DNA of 64,000 nt from UBA2336 sp964404445. GTDB lineage: Bacteria > Bacteroidota > Bacteroidia > Cytophagales > Cyclobacteriaceae. The translations under genes and the position numbers were made by a program. Position 1 is the first letter of the stretch, and each line of letters opens with the position of its first letter. The stretch spans positions 558,001 to 622,000 of the forward strand of contig CAYOJW010000003.1 in the NCBI GenBank assembly GCA_964404445.1. The letters run 5' to 3'. Below the pieces are notes generated by a model. That model worked only from the letters and a program-made list of their open reading frames with translations. It was not told where the DNA came from and searched no databases. Below are positions 25,528 through 34,239 of the stretch, one piece after another.

Positions 25528-26853
25528 ATGACCTATTTTAAGCGAAATATTGATGTTGCGCTCACCGACTGGAAAAACACCCCCGAGCGAAAACCCCTGC
25601 TGTTGCGGGGCGCACGGCAGGTGGGCAAATCATCGGCAGTAAAGGAGCTGGGCAGGCAGTTTGCATATTTTTTGGAAATCAACTTTGAACACAAAGATTT
25701 TGCGGGAGCCAAAAAGGTTTTTGAACGTCACTCTAACCCCCGGTTGATTTGCGAAGAACTATCCGTTATTTACGGAACGCCCATTGAGGCCGAAAAAACC
25801 CTGCTGTTTTTAGATGAGGTGCAGGCCTGCCCCGATGCCATTGCCGCGTTGCGTTATTTTTATGAGCAAATGCCCCGGCTGCACGTAGTGGCGGCCGGTT
25901 CGCTGCTCGAATTTGCCCTGCAAAAAATACCTTCGTTTGCCGTGGGCAGGGTGCGCTCGTTGTATATGTACCCTTTTTCGTTCGAAGAATTTTTAACGGC
26001 CATCAACCAAACCGCATTGCTCGGACAGTTGCAAAATGCCTCGCCCGCCAGGCCGCTGTTGGAAGAAGTACACAAAAAACTGAACGATTATTTTTTGCGC
26101 TTTGTGGTCATTGGCGGTATGCCCGAAGTGGTGGCCAACTATGCTTCGGGGGCTTCGTTACTCGAATGCCAAAACATATTGGACGATTTGACCGAAACCT
26201 ACTTCAACGATTTTGCCAAGTATAAACAGCGGGTTCCCACCACGCGATTGGAAGAAATTTTTGCTGCGGTGGTGGCTCAAACCGGAACAAAATTTACCTA
26301 TGCACAGGCCGCAAGTTCGGCCAATTACGGTCAACTAAAAGAAAGCATCGAACTGCTCAAAATGGCGGGATTGGTGTATTCGGCAACGCACACTTCGGGC
26401 AACGGCCTGCCTTTGGCTGCCGAAACCAACCCACGCTATCAAAAACTAATGTTGTTTGACACGGGTATCTATCAACGGTTTTTGCGGTTAGACCTCAGCC
26501 AACTTTTGTTAGACGATAAAATAGAACAGGTGAACAAAGGCGCCATAGCCGATATGTTTGTGGGCATAGAGATGGTGAAGGCGCAAAACAACCGCCTGCC
26601 CACGGAGTTATATTATTGGCAACGTGAAAAGAGCGGAAGTGCGGCCGAAGTGGATTACCTTGTTCAACTGGGGCAGGACATAGTACCCGTGGAAGTAAAA
26701 GCAGGAACCAAAGGCGCCATGCAAAGTATGTTTTTGTTCCTTGCCGAAAAACAAAGGGCTTACGGTATCCGTTGCTCAATGGAAAATTTTGGTGCGTTTG
26801 AAAATATAAAAATTTTTCCGCTGTATGCCGTAAAGAATATATTTCAGGGTTAG
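25528..26853 (+). CDS. AAA family ATPase with DUF4143 C-terminal domain
   Basis: 441 residues. Walker A is LLLRGARQVGKSS (residues ~24-36) and Walker B is LLFLDEVQACPDA. VVAAGSLLEFAL is the sensor region, and VGRVRSLYMYPFSFEEFL is the hallmark of this ATPase group. The C-terminal DUF4143 domain carries DTGIYQRFLRLD and a nuclease-like YYWQREKSGSAAEVDYLVQ...PVEVKAG, which matches the E-x-D-x-x-V then x-E-V-K pattern of PD-(D/E)XK folds. These proteins are very widely and patchily distributed in bacteria, often in mobile or defence-rich DNA, without a proven role. It lies alone, flanked by decayed remnants. Confidence 0.85.
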   Translation: MTYFKRNIDVALTDWKNTPERKPLLLRGARQVGKSSAVKELGRQFAYFLEINFEHKDFAGAKKVFERHSNPRLICEELSVIYGTPIEAEKTLLFLDEVQACPDAIAALRYFYEQMPRLHVVAAGSLLEFALQKIPSFAVGRVRSLYMYPFSFEEFLTAINQTALLGQLQNASPARPLLEEVHKKLNDYFLRFVVIGGMPEVVANYASGASLLECQNILDDLTETYFNDFAKYKQRVPTTRLEEIFAAVVAQTGTKFTYAQAASSANYGQLKESIELLKMAGLVYSATHTSGNGLPLAAETNPRYQKLMLFDTGIYQRFLRLDLSQLLLDDKIEQVNKGAIADMFVGIEMVKAQNNRLPTELYYWQREKSGSAAEVDYLVQLGQDIVPVEVKAGTKGAMQSMFLFLAEKQRAYGIRCSMENFGAFENIKIFPLYAVKNIFQG

Positions 26854-26897
26854 CGGCCATGAGTGCCCGTTTTGAATTTGGCACGTATCAATATATA

Positions 26898-27058
26898 ATG
26901 ATGAAAAATAAAATTGTTTTGTATTTGTTGTTACTGATGGTGCAACAAGCGTTTTTGCCCAACCCACGGGTAAAACAGCCGAATTTAGTGTAAACAAAAA
27001 GACAGGTGAACGCACTACCGCTAATACAGGCTATATGCAATGGTGGGGTGATGTATAA
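26898..27058 (+). pseudogene. Possible frameshifted small exported peptide
   Basis: ATG at 26898 begins a signal-like MMKNKIVLYLLLLM, but the frame stops at 26993. A different frame from 26951 reads VFAQPTGKTAEFSVNKKTG and ends GYMQWWGDV at 27058, which looks like a natural mature part after a VFAQ-type cleavage site. One indel near 26940-26950 would join them. This is weak evidence of a broken small gene; the rest of this 291-base gap shows nothing else. Confidence 0.3.
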
Positions 27059-27144
27059 AAATGAAGTGCTATATTCGTTCAAACGTTTTGGATTGTGGGA
27101 CAGTAGATTGGTTTCAAAATCCCACTACTGCACATAGCCAGACG

Positions 27145-28788
27145 TTATGGCTTCAAAATCTTTGCGTATTGTGTGCGGTTCAATAATACTTCCGTAGCTT
27201 TTTTAAGTTCCTGATCGTACTTGAAGCTGGCTTCAACACTGCCTTTTTCGAGGTGGTAGCGGGCAATAATATCTTCCTCTAACAGTTTTTTGATTTGATC
27301 TTTATACAAAACCAATTCATTCTTTTTACTGTCTTCTACCTTGCTGCGGATCAGGTCAAGCTGGGGCTTTAAATCGGCATAATACTTTTCGCGTTCTGCT
27401 TCGCGGTTTAATTCGTGTAACTGGTAATCCAAAGCCGAGGTGTACGCATAATTTTTGTTTTTCATCCAGCTCACAAATTGCTGGTACTCATCATTCGATA
27501 AGCTGAAATTTTTGGGTTGTGCAATTGTAGTATGGTTGGAGGCATACAGCGTGGCGTAATCGAATATGAAACCATCCTGAAACAACTTTTGCGTAATAGG
27601 GTGGGCTTCCATCGGTTTAAGGCTTACATCCGGGTCGATGCCCCCGCCATCATATACCGTGCGACCGTTGGCGGTTTTAAACGCTTGCTTAATGGAGTCG
27701 GGCACGGAGGCTACGCTGCCATCTTCCCTGCGGTGCGAATAATCCAACACCTGAATGCACCGACCTGAAGCGGTATAATATTTAGCTGTTGTTACTTTAA
27801 GCTGGGCGTTGTACGAGAGCGGCCGGCTAACCTGTACCAATCCTTTACCAAACGATTTTTCGCCCACAATTACGGCACGGTCGTAATCCTGTAACGTGCC
27901 CGCTACAATTTCAGAGGCCGAGGCGCTGCCCCGGTTAATGAGTACGGCCAACGGCATTTCGGTATCGGCCGGTGTGTTGAGTGATTCGTAGTTTTGGTTG
28001 TGTTCCTGTATTTTTCCTTTTGTGCTAACGATCAATTTGCCTTTGGGTAAAAAAATATTGCAGATGTTTACCGCCTCGTGCAGCAAGCCGCCCGGGTTAC
28101 TGCGCAGGTCAAGCACCATAGCCGTAGCGCCTTTTTCTTTAAGGGCAGTAAAGGCCGCTTTTACTTCTTTGCCGGCATCGGGTGTAAACTCCAGCAATTG
28201 AATGTAACCGATGTTGTTTTCGAGCATACCGTAGTATGGCACGTTGCTCACTTTTATTTTTTCGCGTTTGAAATCAATTTTAATGGGCTGATCGACACCC
28301 ATCCGTTTTACCGTAAGGCTTACCGGAGTACCAACCTGGCCTTTCATGAGTTGCCCTTCCTGTCCGGATTCGAGCCGGGCGAGTTCAACCTGGTCGATTT
28401 TTAAAACCTCATCGCCAATTTTTAAACCCGAACGCTGCGCGGCATATCCTTCCATAAGCATGGTAACAACCGTACGGTTACCGATTTTACGGGTATAAGC
28501 GCCAATGCCTCCGTATTGTCCCGTGTTTTGGGTACGGAAGTCTTCTACCATGTTTTCGGGTATGTAGTTGGTGTAGGGATCGAGCGATTCGAGCATGGCA
28601 TCGATACCGGTTTTGATGGTGGCGTTGGGGTTTACTTCATCGACATACAAGGCATTGACTTCCTTAAAAAGCGTAGCGAATATGTCGAGGTTTTTGGCGA
28701 TCTCGAAGTAACGTTCAGCAGGCGTTGAGAACGAAAAAATAACCAGCGCCACAACCGGCAGTGCAAACACAAGGATTTTTTTCTTCAT
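27145..28788 (-). CDS. S41 family C-terminal processing peptidase (CtpA/Prc-like)
   Basis: 547 residues with an N-terminal signal or membrane anchor (ILVFALPVVALVIFSF). A PDZ domain lies at about 85-175 (GGIGAYTRKIGNRTVVTML). The S41 protease domain has LDLRSNPGGLL, then NRGSASASEIV with the catalytic Ser290, and KSFGKG with Lys315 exactly 25 residues later, as in CtpA. A long charged C-terminal helical region follows. Periplasmic serine protease that trims or degrades proteins from their C-terminus. Monocistronic. Confidence 0.93.
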   Translation of the reverse strand: MKKKILVFALPVVALVIFSFSTPAERYFEIAKNLDIFATLFKEVNALYVDEVNPNATIKTGIDAMLESLDPYTNYIPENMVEDFRTQNTGQYGGIGAYTRKIGNRTVVTMLMEGYAAQRSGLKIGDEVLKIDQVELARLESGQEGQLMKGQVGTPVSLTVKRMGVDQPIKIDFKREKIKVSNVPYYGMLENNIGYIQLLEFTPDAGKEVKAAFTALKEKGATAMVLDLRSNPGGLLHEAVNICNIFLPKGKLIVSTKGKIQEHNQNYESLNTPADTEMPLAVLINRGSASASEIVAGTLQDYDRAVIVGEKSFGKGLVQVSRPLSYNAQLKVTTAKYYTASGRCIQVLDYSHRREDGSVASVPDSIKQAFKTANGRTVYDGGGIDPDVSLKPMEAHPITQKLFQDGFIFDYATLYASNHTTIAQPKNFSLSNDEYQQFVSWMKNKNYAYTSALDYQLHELNREAEREKYYADLKPQLDLIRSKVEDSKKNELVLYKDQIKKLLEEDIIARYHLEKGSVEASFKYDQELKKATEVLLNRTQYAKILKP

Positions 28789-28892
28789 ACAAACGCAGCT
28801 AATTACCCCTAATTGATACGGTAATATCGGTATTTAAGTTTTGATGTGGAATACCGTACATCGATTGTGGATGCCGCATATCCCAAATGCGA

Positions 28893-29531
28893 TTAATTCA
28901 GCAAATTTAGTACCGCAAAGAAGTGGAATATGCTGCCCGCCAGTACGAACAGGTGCCAGATGCTATGGAAATACCGGATCTTATCTTTGGTGAAAAAATA
29001 CGTACCGGCCGTATAAAAAACACCGCCCGTCATCAGCAGGATAAACGTTGTGAGCGACATGGCATTGAACAATGGTTTTATGGCTAACAGGGCTGCCCAG
29101 CCCATAATCACGTACATGATGGTCGAGAGCAATTCTTTTTTGCCCGTATAAAATGCTTTTAACACAATGCCTAACAGGGCGCAGCCCCATACAATACCAA
29201 ACAGTGTCCAGCCGATCCAGTTGTTCATCACCGTAAGGCAAAAGGGAGTGTATGTTCCGGCAATCAGCAGGTAGATCGACATATGATCGAACTTGCGGAA
29301 AAGCACTTTGATTTTTTCGTTGCGGAAACTATGGTAAAGGGTAGAAGCTAAGTAGAGTGTAACCAGCGTTGCGCCAAAAATGCTGAAACTTACCACGTGC
29401 CACGCATTACCCTGTAATGCCGAAAACACCGTTAAAATAACTAACGCGGCAATGGCCAGTGCAGCCCCGATACCGTGGGTAATGGCATTGGCTATTTCTT
29501 CGTATTTGGATTGGCGGACGGTTTCAACCAT
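28893..29531 (-). CDS. PAQR / hemolysin III family membrane protein
   Basis: 212 residues, seven hydrophobic segments. The family signatures are the first-helix NAITHGIGAALAI, STLYHSF, KFDHMSIYLLIAGTYTPF and the last-helix SIWHLFVLAGSIFHFF, which together supply the Ser/His/Asp zinc site of PAQR proteins. Despite the name, bacterial members are not established toxins; a membrane-lipid or zinc-dependent hydrolase role is suspected for the superfamily. It is followed by a small conserved-looking gene on the same strand. Confidence 0.9.
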   Translation of the reverse strand: MVETVRQSKYEEIANAITHGIGAALAIAALVILTVFSALQGNAWHVVSFSIFGATLVTLYLASTLYHSFRNEKIKVLFRKFDHMSIYLLIAGTYTPFCLTVMNNWIGWTLFGIVWGCALLGIVLKAFYTGKKELLSTIMYVIMGWAALLAIKPLFNAMSLTTFILLMTGGVFYTAGTYFFTKDKIRYFHSIWHLFVLAGSIFHFFAVLNLLN

Positions 29532-29586
29532 ACAATTGGGTTTACAGTGTGTAAACGCAAAGGTAGGCCGAAAAATTCTGTACTGT

Positions 29587-29811
29587 TTAAAATTTATCGG
29601 GTATCTGGATGACTTTTATCACGATTTCGTGCGGGTCGCCATCTTTATCCAGCAAACTGAACTTCACAACCGGGTTGTCTTTGCTTAAATCGGTTTCTAC
29701 GTTAATAACCTCGTTGTCCTGCAGGTGTTTCTGTATCTTATCTTGCAGAATAAACAAAGCATTGGCGAAATCTGTTTCGAGCGGACTGGGATTGTAGGTC
29801 GATGTTTTCAT
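29587..29811 (-). CDS. Small acidic cytoplasmic protein, unknown
   Basis: 74 residues with no signal. An N-terminal helix (LETDFANALFILQDKIQKHL) is followed by three likely strands (VINVETDL, VVKFSLLDKDGDPHEIVIKVIQI). The compact helix-plus-sheet shape and clean frame support a real gene. No family recognised. It lies 62 bp downstream of fabH on the same strand, separated by a long hairpin. Confidence 0.5.
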   Translation of the reverse strand: MKTSTYNPSPLETDFANALFILQDKIQKHLQDNEVINVETDLSKDNPVVKFSLLDKDGDPHEIVIKVIQIPDKF

Positions 29812-29831
29812 TTGTTTGGTTGTTAGTTATT

Positions 29832-29869
29832 CGTTGATGGTTGTTTGTAATGGCAAGCAACCATCAACG
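29832..29869 (-). terminator. Long hairpin downstream of fabH
   Basis: CGTTGATGGTTG and CAACCATCAACG pair perfectly over 12 bp and the stem extends inward with wobble pairs. It begins within 5 bases of the fabH stop. It lacks a strong T-run, so termination is likely but not certain. Confidence 0.5.
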
Positions 29870-29873
29870 GAAA

Positions 29874-30872
29874 TTACCAGCGTATCAAAGCAGAAGCCCA
29901 TGTAAAGCCACTTCCAAACGCTGCCAAACAAAGTACGTCATTTTCTTTGATTTTCCCTTCAGCCCACGCTTCGCTCAGGGCAATGGGTATCGATGCGGCC
30001 GTGGTGTTGCCGTAGCGCATAATGTTGTTATACACCTGATCATCGCGCAACGAAAGTTTTTCCTGTATGTACTGGCTGATCCTTAAATTCGCCTGGTGTG
30101 GCACTAACAGGTCTATTTGCTCTTTGGTCATGTTGTTAGCGACCAAGGCTTCGTTAATCACTTCCATAAACCGCACTACGGCATGTTTAAACACCTGGTT
30201 TCCGTTCATATATACTTTAAAGCCTGATGTATCGAGAAACTGCGCAGGCTGGCGTTCTTCCCGCGCACGGCTTCCGCCCGGGTCTTTCACGTACAGTTCT
30301 TCGGCAAAGCGGCCATCGGAATGTAAGTGTGTAGAAAGTATGCCCGGTTTATCGGAAGGGCGAAGCACTACTGCACCGGCACCATCGCCAAAAATTACGG
30401 CTGTATTGCGACCGGCATCGCTAATATCGAGTGCGCTGGACTGGATTTCGGCACCGACTACCAGCACGGTTTTGTACATGCCGGTTTTGATGAACTGATC
30501 GCCAATGGAAAGGGCATAGATAAAGCCCGAACAGGCATTTTTAATGTCTAACGCGCCAATGCTTTCGAGGCCAAGCTCGCGTTGCAACAGCACACCGGAG
30601 CCTGGAAAATAATAGTCGGAGGTAATGGTTGCAAAGATGATGAAGTCCACATCTTTCGCGGTAAGCCCGGCACGCTCTAAGGCCATGCGCGAAGCCTTCG
30701 CGGCCATGTTGGCTACCGTGTCGGTTTCAGGATTTATCCAGCGTCTTTCTTTGATGCCGGTACGTTCGGTAATCCAGGCATCGTTTGTATCTATTAAAGT
30801 TGAGAGGTGTTCGTTGGTGATAACGGTTTCCGGCACGTGATGGCCGATGCCCGCAATTTTAGAATGGTGCAT
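29874..30872 (-). CDS. fabH: 3-oxoacyl-ACP synthase III (FabH)
   Basis: 332 residues. It condenses acyl-CoA with malonyl-ACP to start fatty acid synthesis. The catalytic triad is visible: Cys114 in KNACSGF, His259 in VPHQANLR and Asn289 in YGNTTAASIP. GDGAGAVVL is also typical. No rpmF or plsX gene is adjacent. It could belong to a pathway-specific ketoacyl synthase III, but the standard motifs and normal length fit housekeeping FabH. Confidence 0.93.
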   Translation of the reverse strand: MHHSKIAGIGHHVPETVITNEHLSTLIDTNDAWITERTGIKERRWINPETDTVANMAAKASRMALERAGLTAKDVDFIIFATITSDYYFPGSGVLLQRELGLESIGALDIKNACSGFIYALSIGDQFIKTGMYKTVLVVGAEIQSSALDISDAGRNTAVIFGDGAGAVVLRPSDKPGILSTHLHSDGRFAEELYVKDPGGSRAREERQPAQFLDTSGFKVYMNGNQVFKHAVVRFMEVINEALVANNMTKEQIDLLVPHQANLRISQYIQEKLSLRDDQVYNNIMRYGNTTAASIPIALSEAWAEGKIKENDVLCLAAFGSGFTWASALIRW

Positions 30873-30939
30873 CCGGTTGAAAGTTTATATAACCACGCTA
30901 AGGTAAGGAATTGTTACCGGATTGCTAATGGTTGTTAGG

Positions 30940-30981
30940 GGGTATCGGTTACCAGTCACCGGAAACTGGTAACCGGTTTAC
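30940..30981. repeat. Palindromic heptad array at the leuS stop codon
   Basis: Six 7-base units of the kind GGTTACC / GGTAACC. Positions 30946-30975 form a hairpin, CGGTTACCAGT pairing with ACTGGTAACCG. The last unit runs into the leuS stop codon at 30978-30980, so the array is partly coding. It may serve as the leuS terminator. Confidence 0.7.
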
Positions 30982-33900
30982 AGCACCACGTTTACAATTT
31001 TACCCTGCACGATAATGACTTTCTTGGGCGGTTTGCCTTCGCTCCATTTTTGTACGATTTCTGAGGCTACAACCATCTTTTCAATGTCTTCTTTGGGCAT
31101 ATCGAGGGCGAAGTTCATTTGCGCCCGTACTTTACCATTGATCGAAATGGGGTAGTTGAACGAACTCTCAATCAAATATTGTTCATCGTATTGCGGGAAC
31201 GAGGCGTTGAAGATGGTTTCGGTGTGCCCTAACTGTTCCCATAATTCTTCGGCAATGTGTGGTGCATACGGAGCGAGGGCAATTACCAACGGCTCCAGTA
31301 TTGCCCGCTTGTTACATTTTATCGAGCTTAATTCATTCGCACAAATCATAAACTCACTCACCGAAGTATTGAACGAGAAGTTTTCGATGTCGTACTGGAT
31401 TTTCTTTAGTGTTTTATGCAATACTTTCAACTCTTCCTGAGTGGGTTCGGCATCGCTTACGCTGAGGTTTCCGTTTGCATCATGAAATAAATTCCAGAAC
31501 CTCCGTAAGAATTTAAACACGCCATCAATGCCCTGGGTGTTCCAGGGTTTGGATTGTTCTAACGGCCCCAAAAACATTTCGTACAGGCGCAGCGTATCGG
31601 CACCGTATTCGTTTACAATGTTATCGGGGTTAACTACGTTGTGCTTCGATTTCGACATTTTTTCGACTTCACTACCGCAGATGTATTTGCCATCCTCATA
31701 TATAAATTCTGCATTAGAAAAATCGTTTCGCCACTCTTTGAAAGCTTCTATATCTAAACCTTTATTCTCATCATAAAAATTAATGTCGATGGGTAGAGCA
31801 CTTAATGAGGTAATGTCAATCCAAGTATTTGAGTAAGGTGATTCAATGCCTTGCTCTTCGTTTGGTTTTACCCCAAAAACTTGTATTCCGAGAGCCTTAT
31901 TGTATTCATTTTCTTTTTTTGTGAGTTCCTCTGCATTTTGAATCCAGTTCAATTTGCTAAGTATATTATATTCGTTTTTTGAAACAAAAACATTTGTTCC
32001 ATTAATACGATAGGCGTATTTAGATATACCTTGAATATGTCCCTGATTAATCAGTTTCTTAAACGGCTCTTCGGTTTGCACATATCCCAGGTCTTTCAAC
32101 GCCTTGCACCAGAAACGTGAGTACAATAAGTGGCCGGTGGCGTGTTCGCTTCCGCCAATATACAGGTCAACGTCTTTCCAGTAGTTGATGGCATCGCTGC
32201 CGGCAAACACTTCGTTGTTTTTGGGATCCATATACCGAAACCAATACCAGCTTGAACCAGCCCAGCCGGGCATGGTGGTGAGTTCAAAATCAAATTTATT
32301 TTTGTATGTCCAATTCTTTCCTCGTAAGAGCCTTTCAAATTGACCAATTAACAAACCAACTGACCTCTGAATTAGATTTTGTTTGGCATGGTACTTCCAA
32401 TCTTTTGCCCTCCCTAACGGTGGCTCACCGGTTTCGGTCGGCTTGTACTCATCAATCTCAGGAAGTGTGATGGGTAAATCTTTTTCTTCAACGAGTTTTG
32501 GAATACCATCTTTATAGTAAACCGGGAATGGCTCGCCCCAGTACCGCTGGCGGCCAAAGATGGCATCGCGCATACGGAAGTTTACTTTGCGTTTGCCAAT
32601 GCCAAGCTGTTCAACTTTCGCTAAGGCTTTTTCAATCGCTGTTTTCCAATCTAATCCGTTTAGGAAATCAGAATTAATCATCGAACCTGATTTCGGATCG
32701 AAGTTATCTTTCGTGATGTCAGATGTTGACCCTTCCAGTACATCAATAATAGGCAGGTTAAAATGTTTTGCAAAAGCGTAGTCGCGGGTATCGCTGCTGG
32801 GCACGGCCATTACAGCACCGGTTCCGTAACCGGCCAATACATAATCGGCAATCCATACCGGAATTTTTTCATTGTTAAACGGATTGATGGCATACGCTCC
32901 GGTAAACGCACCGCTGATGCGTTTCACTTCGCTCATGCGTTCGCGTTCGCTGCGGTTTTTGGCAACCTCAACATATTTCTCAACTTCTTCTTTTTGGGCA
33001 GCGGTTGTGATTTGTGAAACCAATTCGTGTTCGGGCGCCAGCACCATAAACGTTACGCCAAAAATGGTATCGATGCGGGTGGTGAATACATCAATTGTTA
33101 ATTGTGAATTGTTAATTGTAAATTGTAATTCGCACCCAACAGATTTCCCAATCCAGTTCCGTTGCATTTCCTTAACCGGCTCAGGCCAGTCAATCGTATC
33201 AAGTCCTGTCAGCAAACGTTCAGCATACGCTGAAATGCGCATACTCCATTGCCACATTTTTTTGCGCTCAACAGGGTAGCCGCCACGTTCGCTTACACCG
33301 TCTTTTACTTCATCGTTCGATAATACCGTACCTAACGCGGCACACCAGTTTACCATGGTTTCGGAACGGTATGCGATGCGATAGTTTTGTAAGAAATTTT
33401 CTTTTTCGGCTTCGTTAAAATTTTTCCACTGTTCGGCTGTAATAAGGAGAGTGTCTTCATCGCATACAGCATGGATATTTTTGTTTCCCTCTTTTTCTAA
33501 TACAGCGATTAATGTTTGAATAGGTTCTGTCTTTCCTGTTTCGGTCGACAGTCCACCGTCAACAGTCAACTGTGAGCCGTTGACCGTTGACAGATTATAC
33601 CACGCATTAAACAACTGCATGAATATCCACTGCGTCCATTTGTAATATTCGGGGCTTGAGGTTTGCACTTCACGATCCCAGTCGAAACAAAAGCCGATCT
33701 GGTCGAGCTGGCGTTTATACGTTTCGATGTTGACTTTAGTGGTTTTTTCAGGATGCTGCCCGGTTTGGATGGCATATTGTTCGGCCGGAAGGCCAAACGA
33801 ATCGAAGCCCATCGGGTGCAGTACGTTAAAGCCTTTTAACCGTTTATACCGTGCAACAATATCAGAAGCAATGTAACCCAACGGGTGGCCTACGTGTAGC

Positions 33901-34049
33901 CCGGCTCCCGAAGGGTAGGGAAACATATCGAGCACATAATATTTAGGCTTGTCGGAATTATTCGATACGGTATAAACGCCACGTTTTTTCCACTCGGTAC
34001 GCCATTTATCTTCAATCTCTCTGATCTTTTCTTTGTTGTATTCGGCCAT
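30978..34049 (-). CDS. leuS: Leucyl-tRNA synthetase with several in-frame insertions
   Basis: 1023 residues from MAEYNKEKIREIEDKW; the longer frame from 34103 adds 18 unlikely residues. Class I signatures are HVGH (52-55) and KMSKS (797-801). The editing domain has FTTRIDTIFGVTF, with Ile in place of the usual Pro, and GTGAVMAVPSSDTRD. The family is normally about 930 residues in Bacteroidota, so this copy is inflated. Residues ~153-169 (VNGSQLTVDGG) and ~308-320 (FTINNSQLTID) are translated heptad repeats. Residues ~550-574 (QNLIQRSVGLLIGQFERLL) and an A/T-rich stretch at ~688-755 also look inserted relative to my memory of family members. The catalytic motifs are intact, so the enzyme should still work. 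Confidence 0.93.
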   Translation of the reverse strand: MAEYNKEKIREIEDKWRTEWKKRGVYTVSNNSDKPKYYVLDMFPYPSGAGLHVGHPLGYIASDIVARYKRLKGFNVLHPMGFDSFGLPAEQYAIQTGQHPEKTTKVNIETYKRQLDQIGFCFDWDREVQTSSPEYYKWTQWIFMQLFNAWYNLSTVNGSQLTVDGGLSTETGKTEPIQTLIAVLEKEGNKNIHAVCDEDTLLITAEQWKNFNEAEKENFLQNYRIAYRSETMVNWCAALGTVLSNDEVKDGVSERGGYPVERKKMWQWSMRISAYAERLLTGLDTIDWPEPVKEMQRNWIGKSVGCELQFTINNSQLTIDVFTTRIDTIFGVTFMVLAPEHELVSQITTAAQKEEVEKYVEVAKNRSERERMSEVKRISGAFTGAYAINPFNNEKIPVWIADYVLAGYGTGAVMAVPSSDTRDYAFAKHFNLPIIDVLEGSTSDITKDNFDPKSGSMINSDFLNGLDWKTAIEKALAKVEQLGIGKRKVNFRMRDAIFGRQRYWGEPFPVYYKDGIPKLVEEKDLPITLPEIDEYKPTETGEPPLGRAKDWKYHAKQNLIQRSVGLLIGQFERLLRGKNWTYKNKFDFELTTMPGWAGSSWYWFRYMDPKNNEVFAGSDAINYWKDVDLYIGGSEHATGHLLYSRFWCKALKDLGYVQTEEPFKKLINQGHIQGISKYAYRINGTNVFVSKNEYNILSKLNWIQNAEELTKKENEYNKALGIQVFGVKPNEEQGIESPYSNTWIDITSLSALPIDINFYDENKGLDIEAFKEWRNDFSNAEFIYEDGKYICGSEVEKMSKSKHNVVNPDNIVNEYGADTLRLYEMFLGPLEQSKPWNTQGIDGVFKFLRRFWNLFHDANGNLSVSDAEPTQEELKVLHKTLKKIQYDIENFSFNTSVSEFMICANELSSIKCNKRAILEPLVIALAPYAPHIAEELWEQLGHTETIFNASFPQYDEQYLIESSFNYPISINGKVRAQMNFALDMPKEDIEKMVVASEIVQKWSEGKPPKKVIIVQGKIVNVVL
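33092..33126. repeat. Heptad array inside leuS, five units of NAATTGT
   Basis: Five 7-base units NAATTGT on the plus strand, translated on the minus strand as TINNSQLTI. Seven bases is not a multiple of three, so three units make seven codons; all are open. Confidence 0.85.
33543..33591. repeat. Heptad array inside leuS, seven GTNNACN-type units
   Basis: Seven 7-base units, mostly GTCNACN then GTTGACN, translated within leuS as STVNGSQLTVDGG. The first and last units are reverse complements, so the array can fold: GTCAACAGTCAAC pairs with GTTGACCGTTGAC with one mismatch. Confidence 0.85.
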
Positions 34050-34239
34050 GTTTCTCTGCAAAATCGGTTCAAAAGCCTCCGGATTCCCGGAAAGCAACCG
34101 CAAAAATAATCCAATCCGGCAAAATGCCTATCAGGGGTTTTGTACAGTTCATCCGTTTCGTGCAACAGTTGGGTAACTCCTTTTATGAAACATCTGCCGC
34201 AGGGCGAACCTTTACCGTGTAATCGCCAAAAACACAGCC

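Noticed and set aside
28893..29531. Haemolysin toxin
   Set aside because: The family name is historical; the motifs are those of PAQR-type membrane proteins, with no evidence for cell lysis.
33092..33591. LeuRS as a pseudogene because of repeats
   Set aside because: The frame is uninterrupted from start to stop and HVGH and KMSKS are intact.
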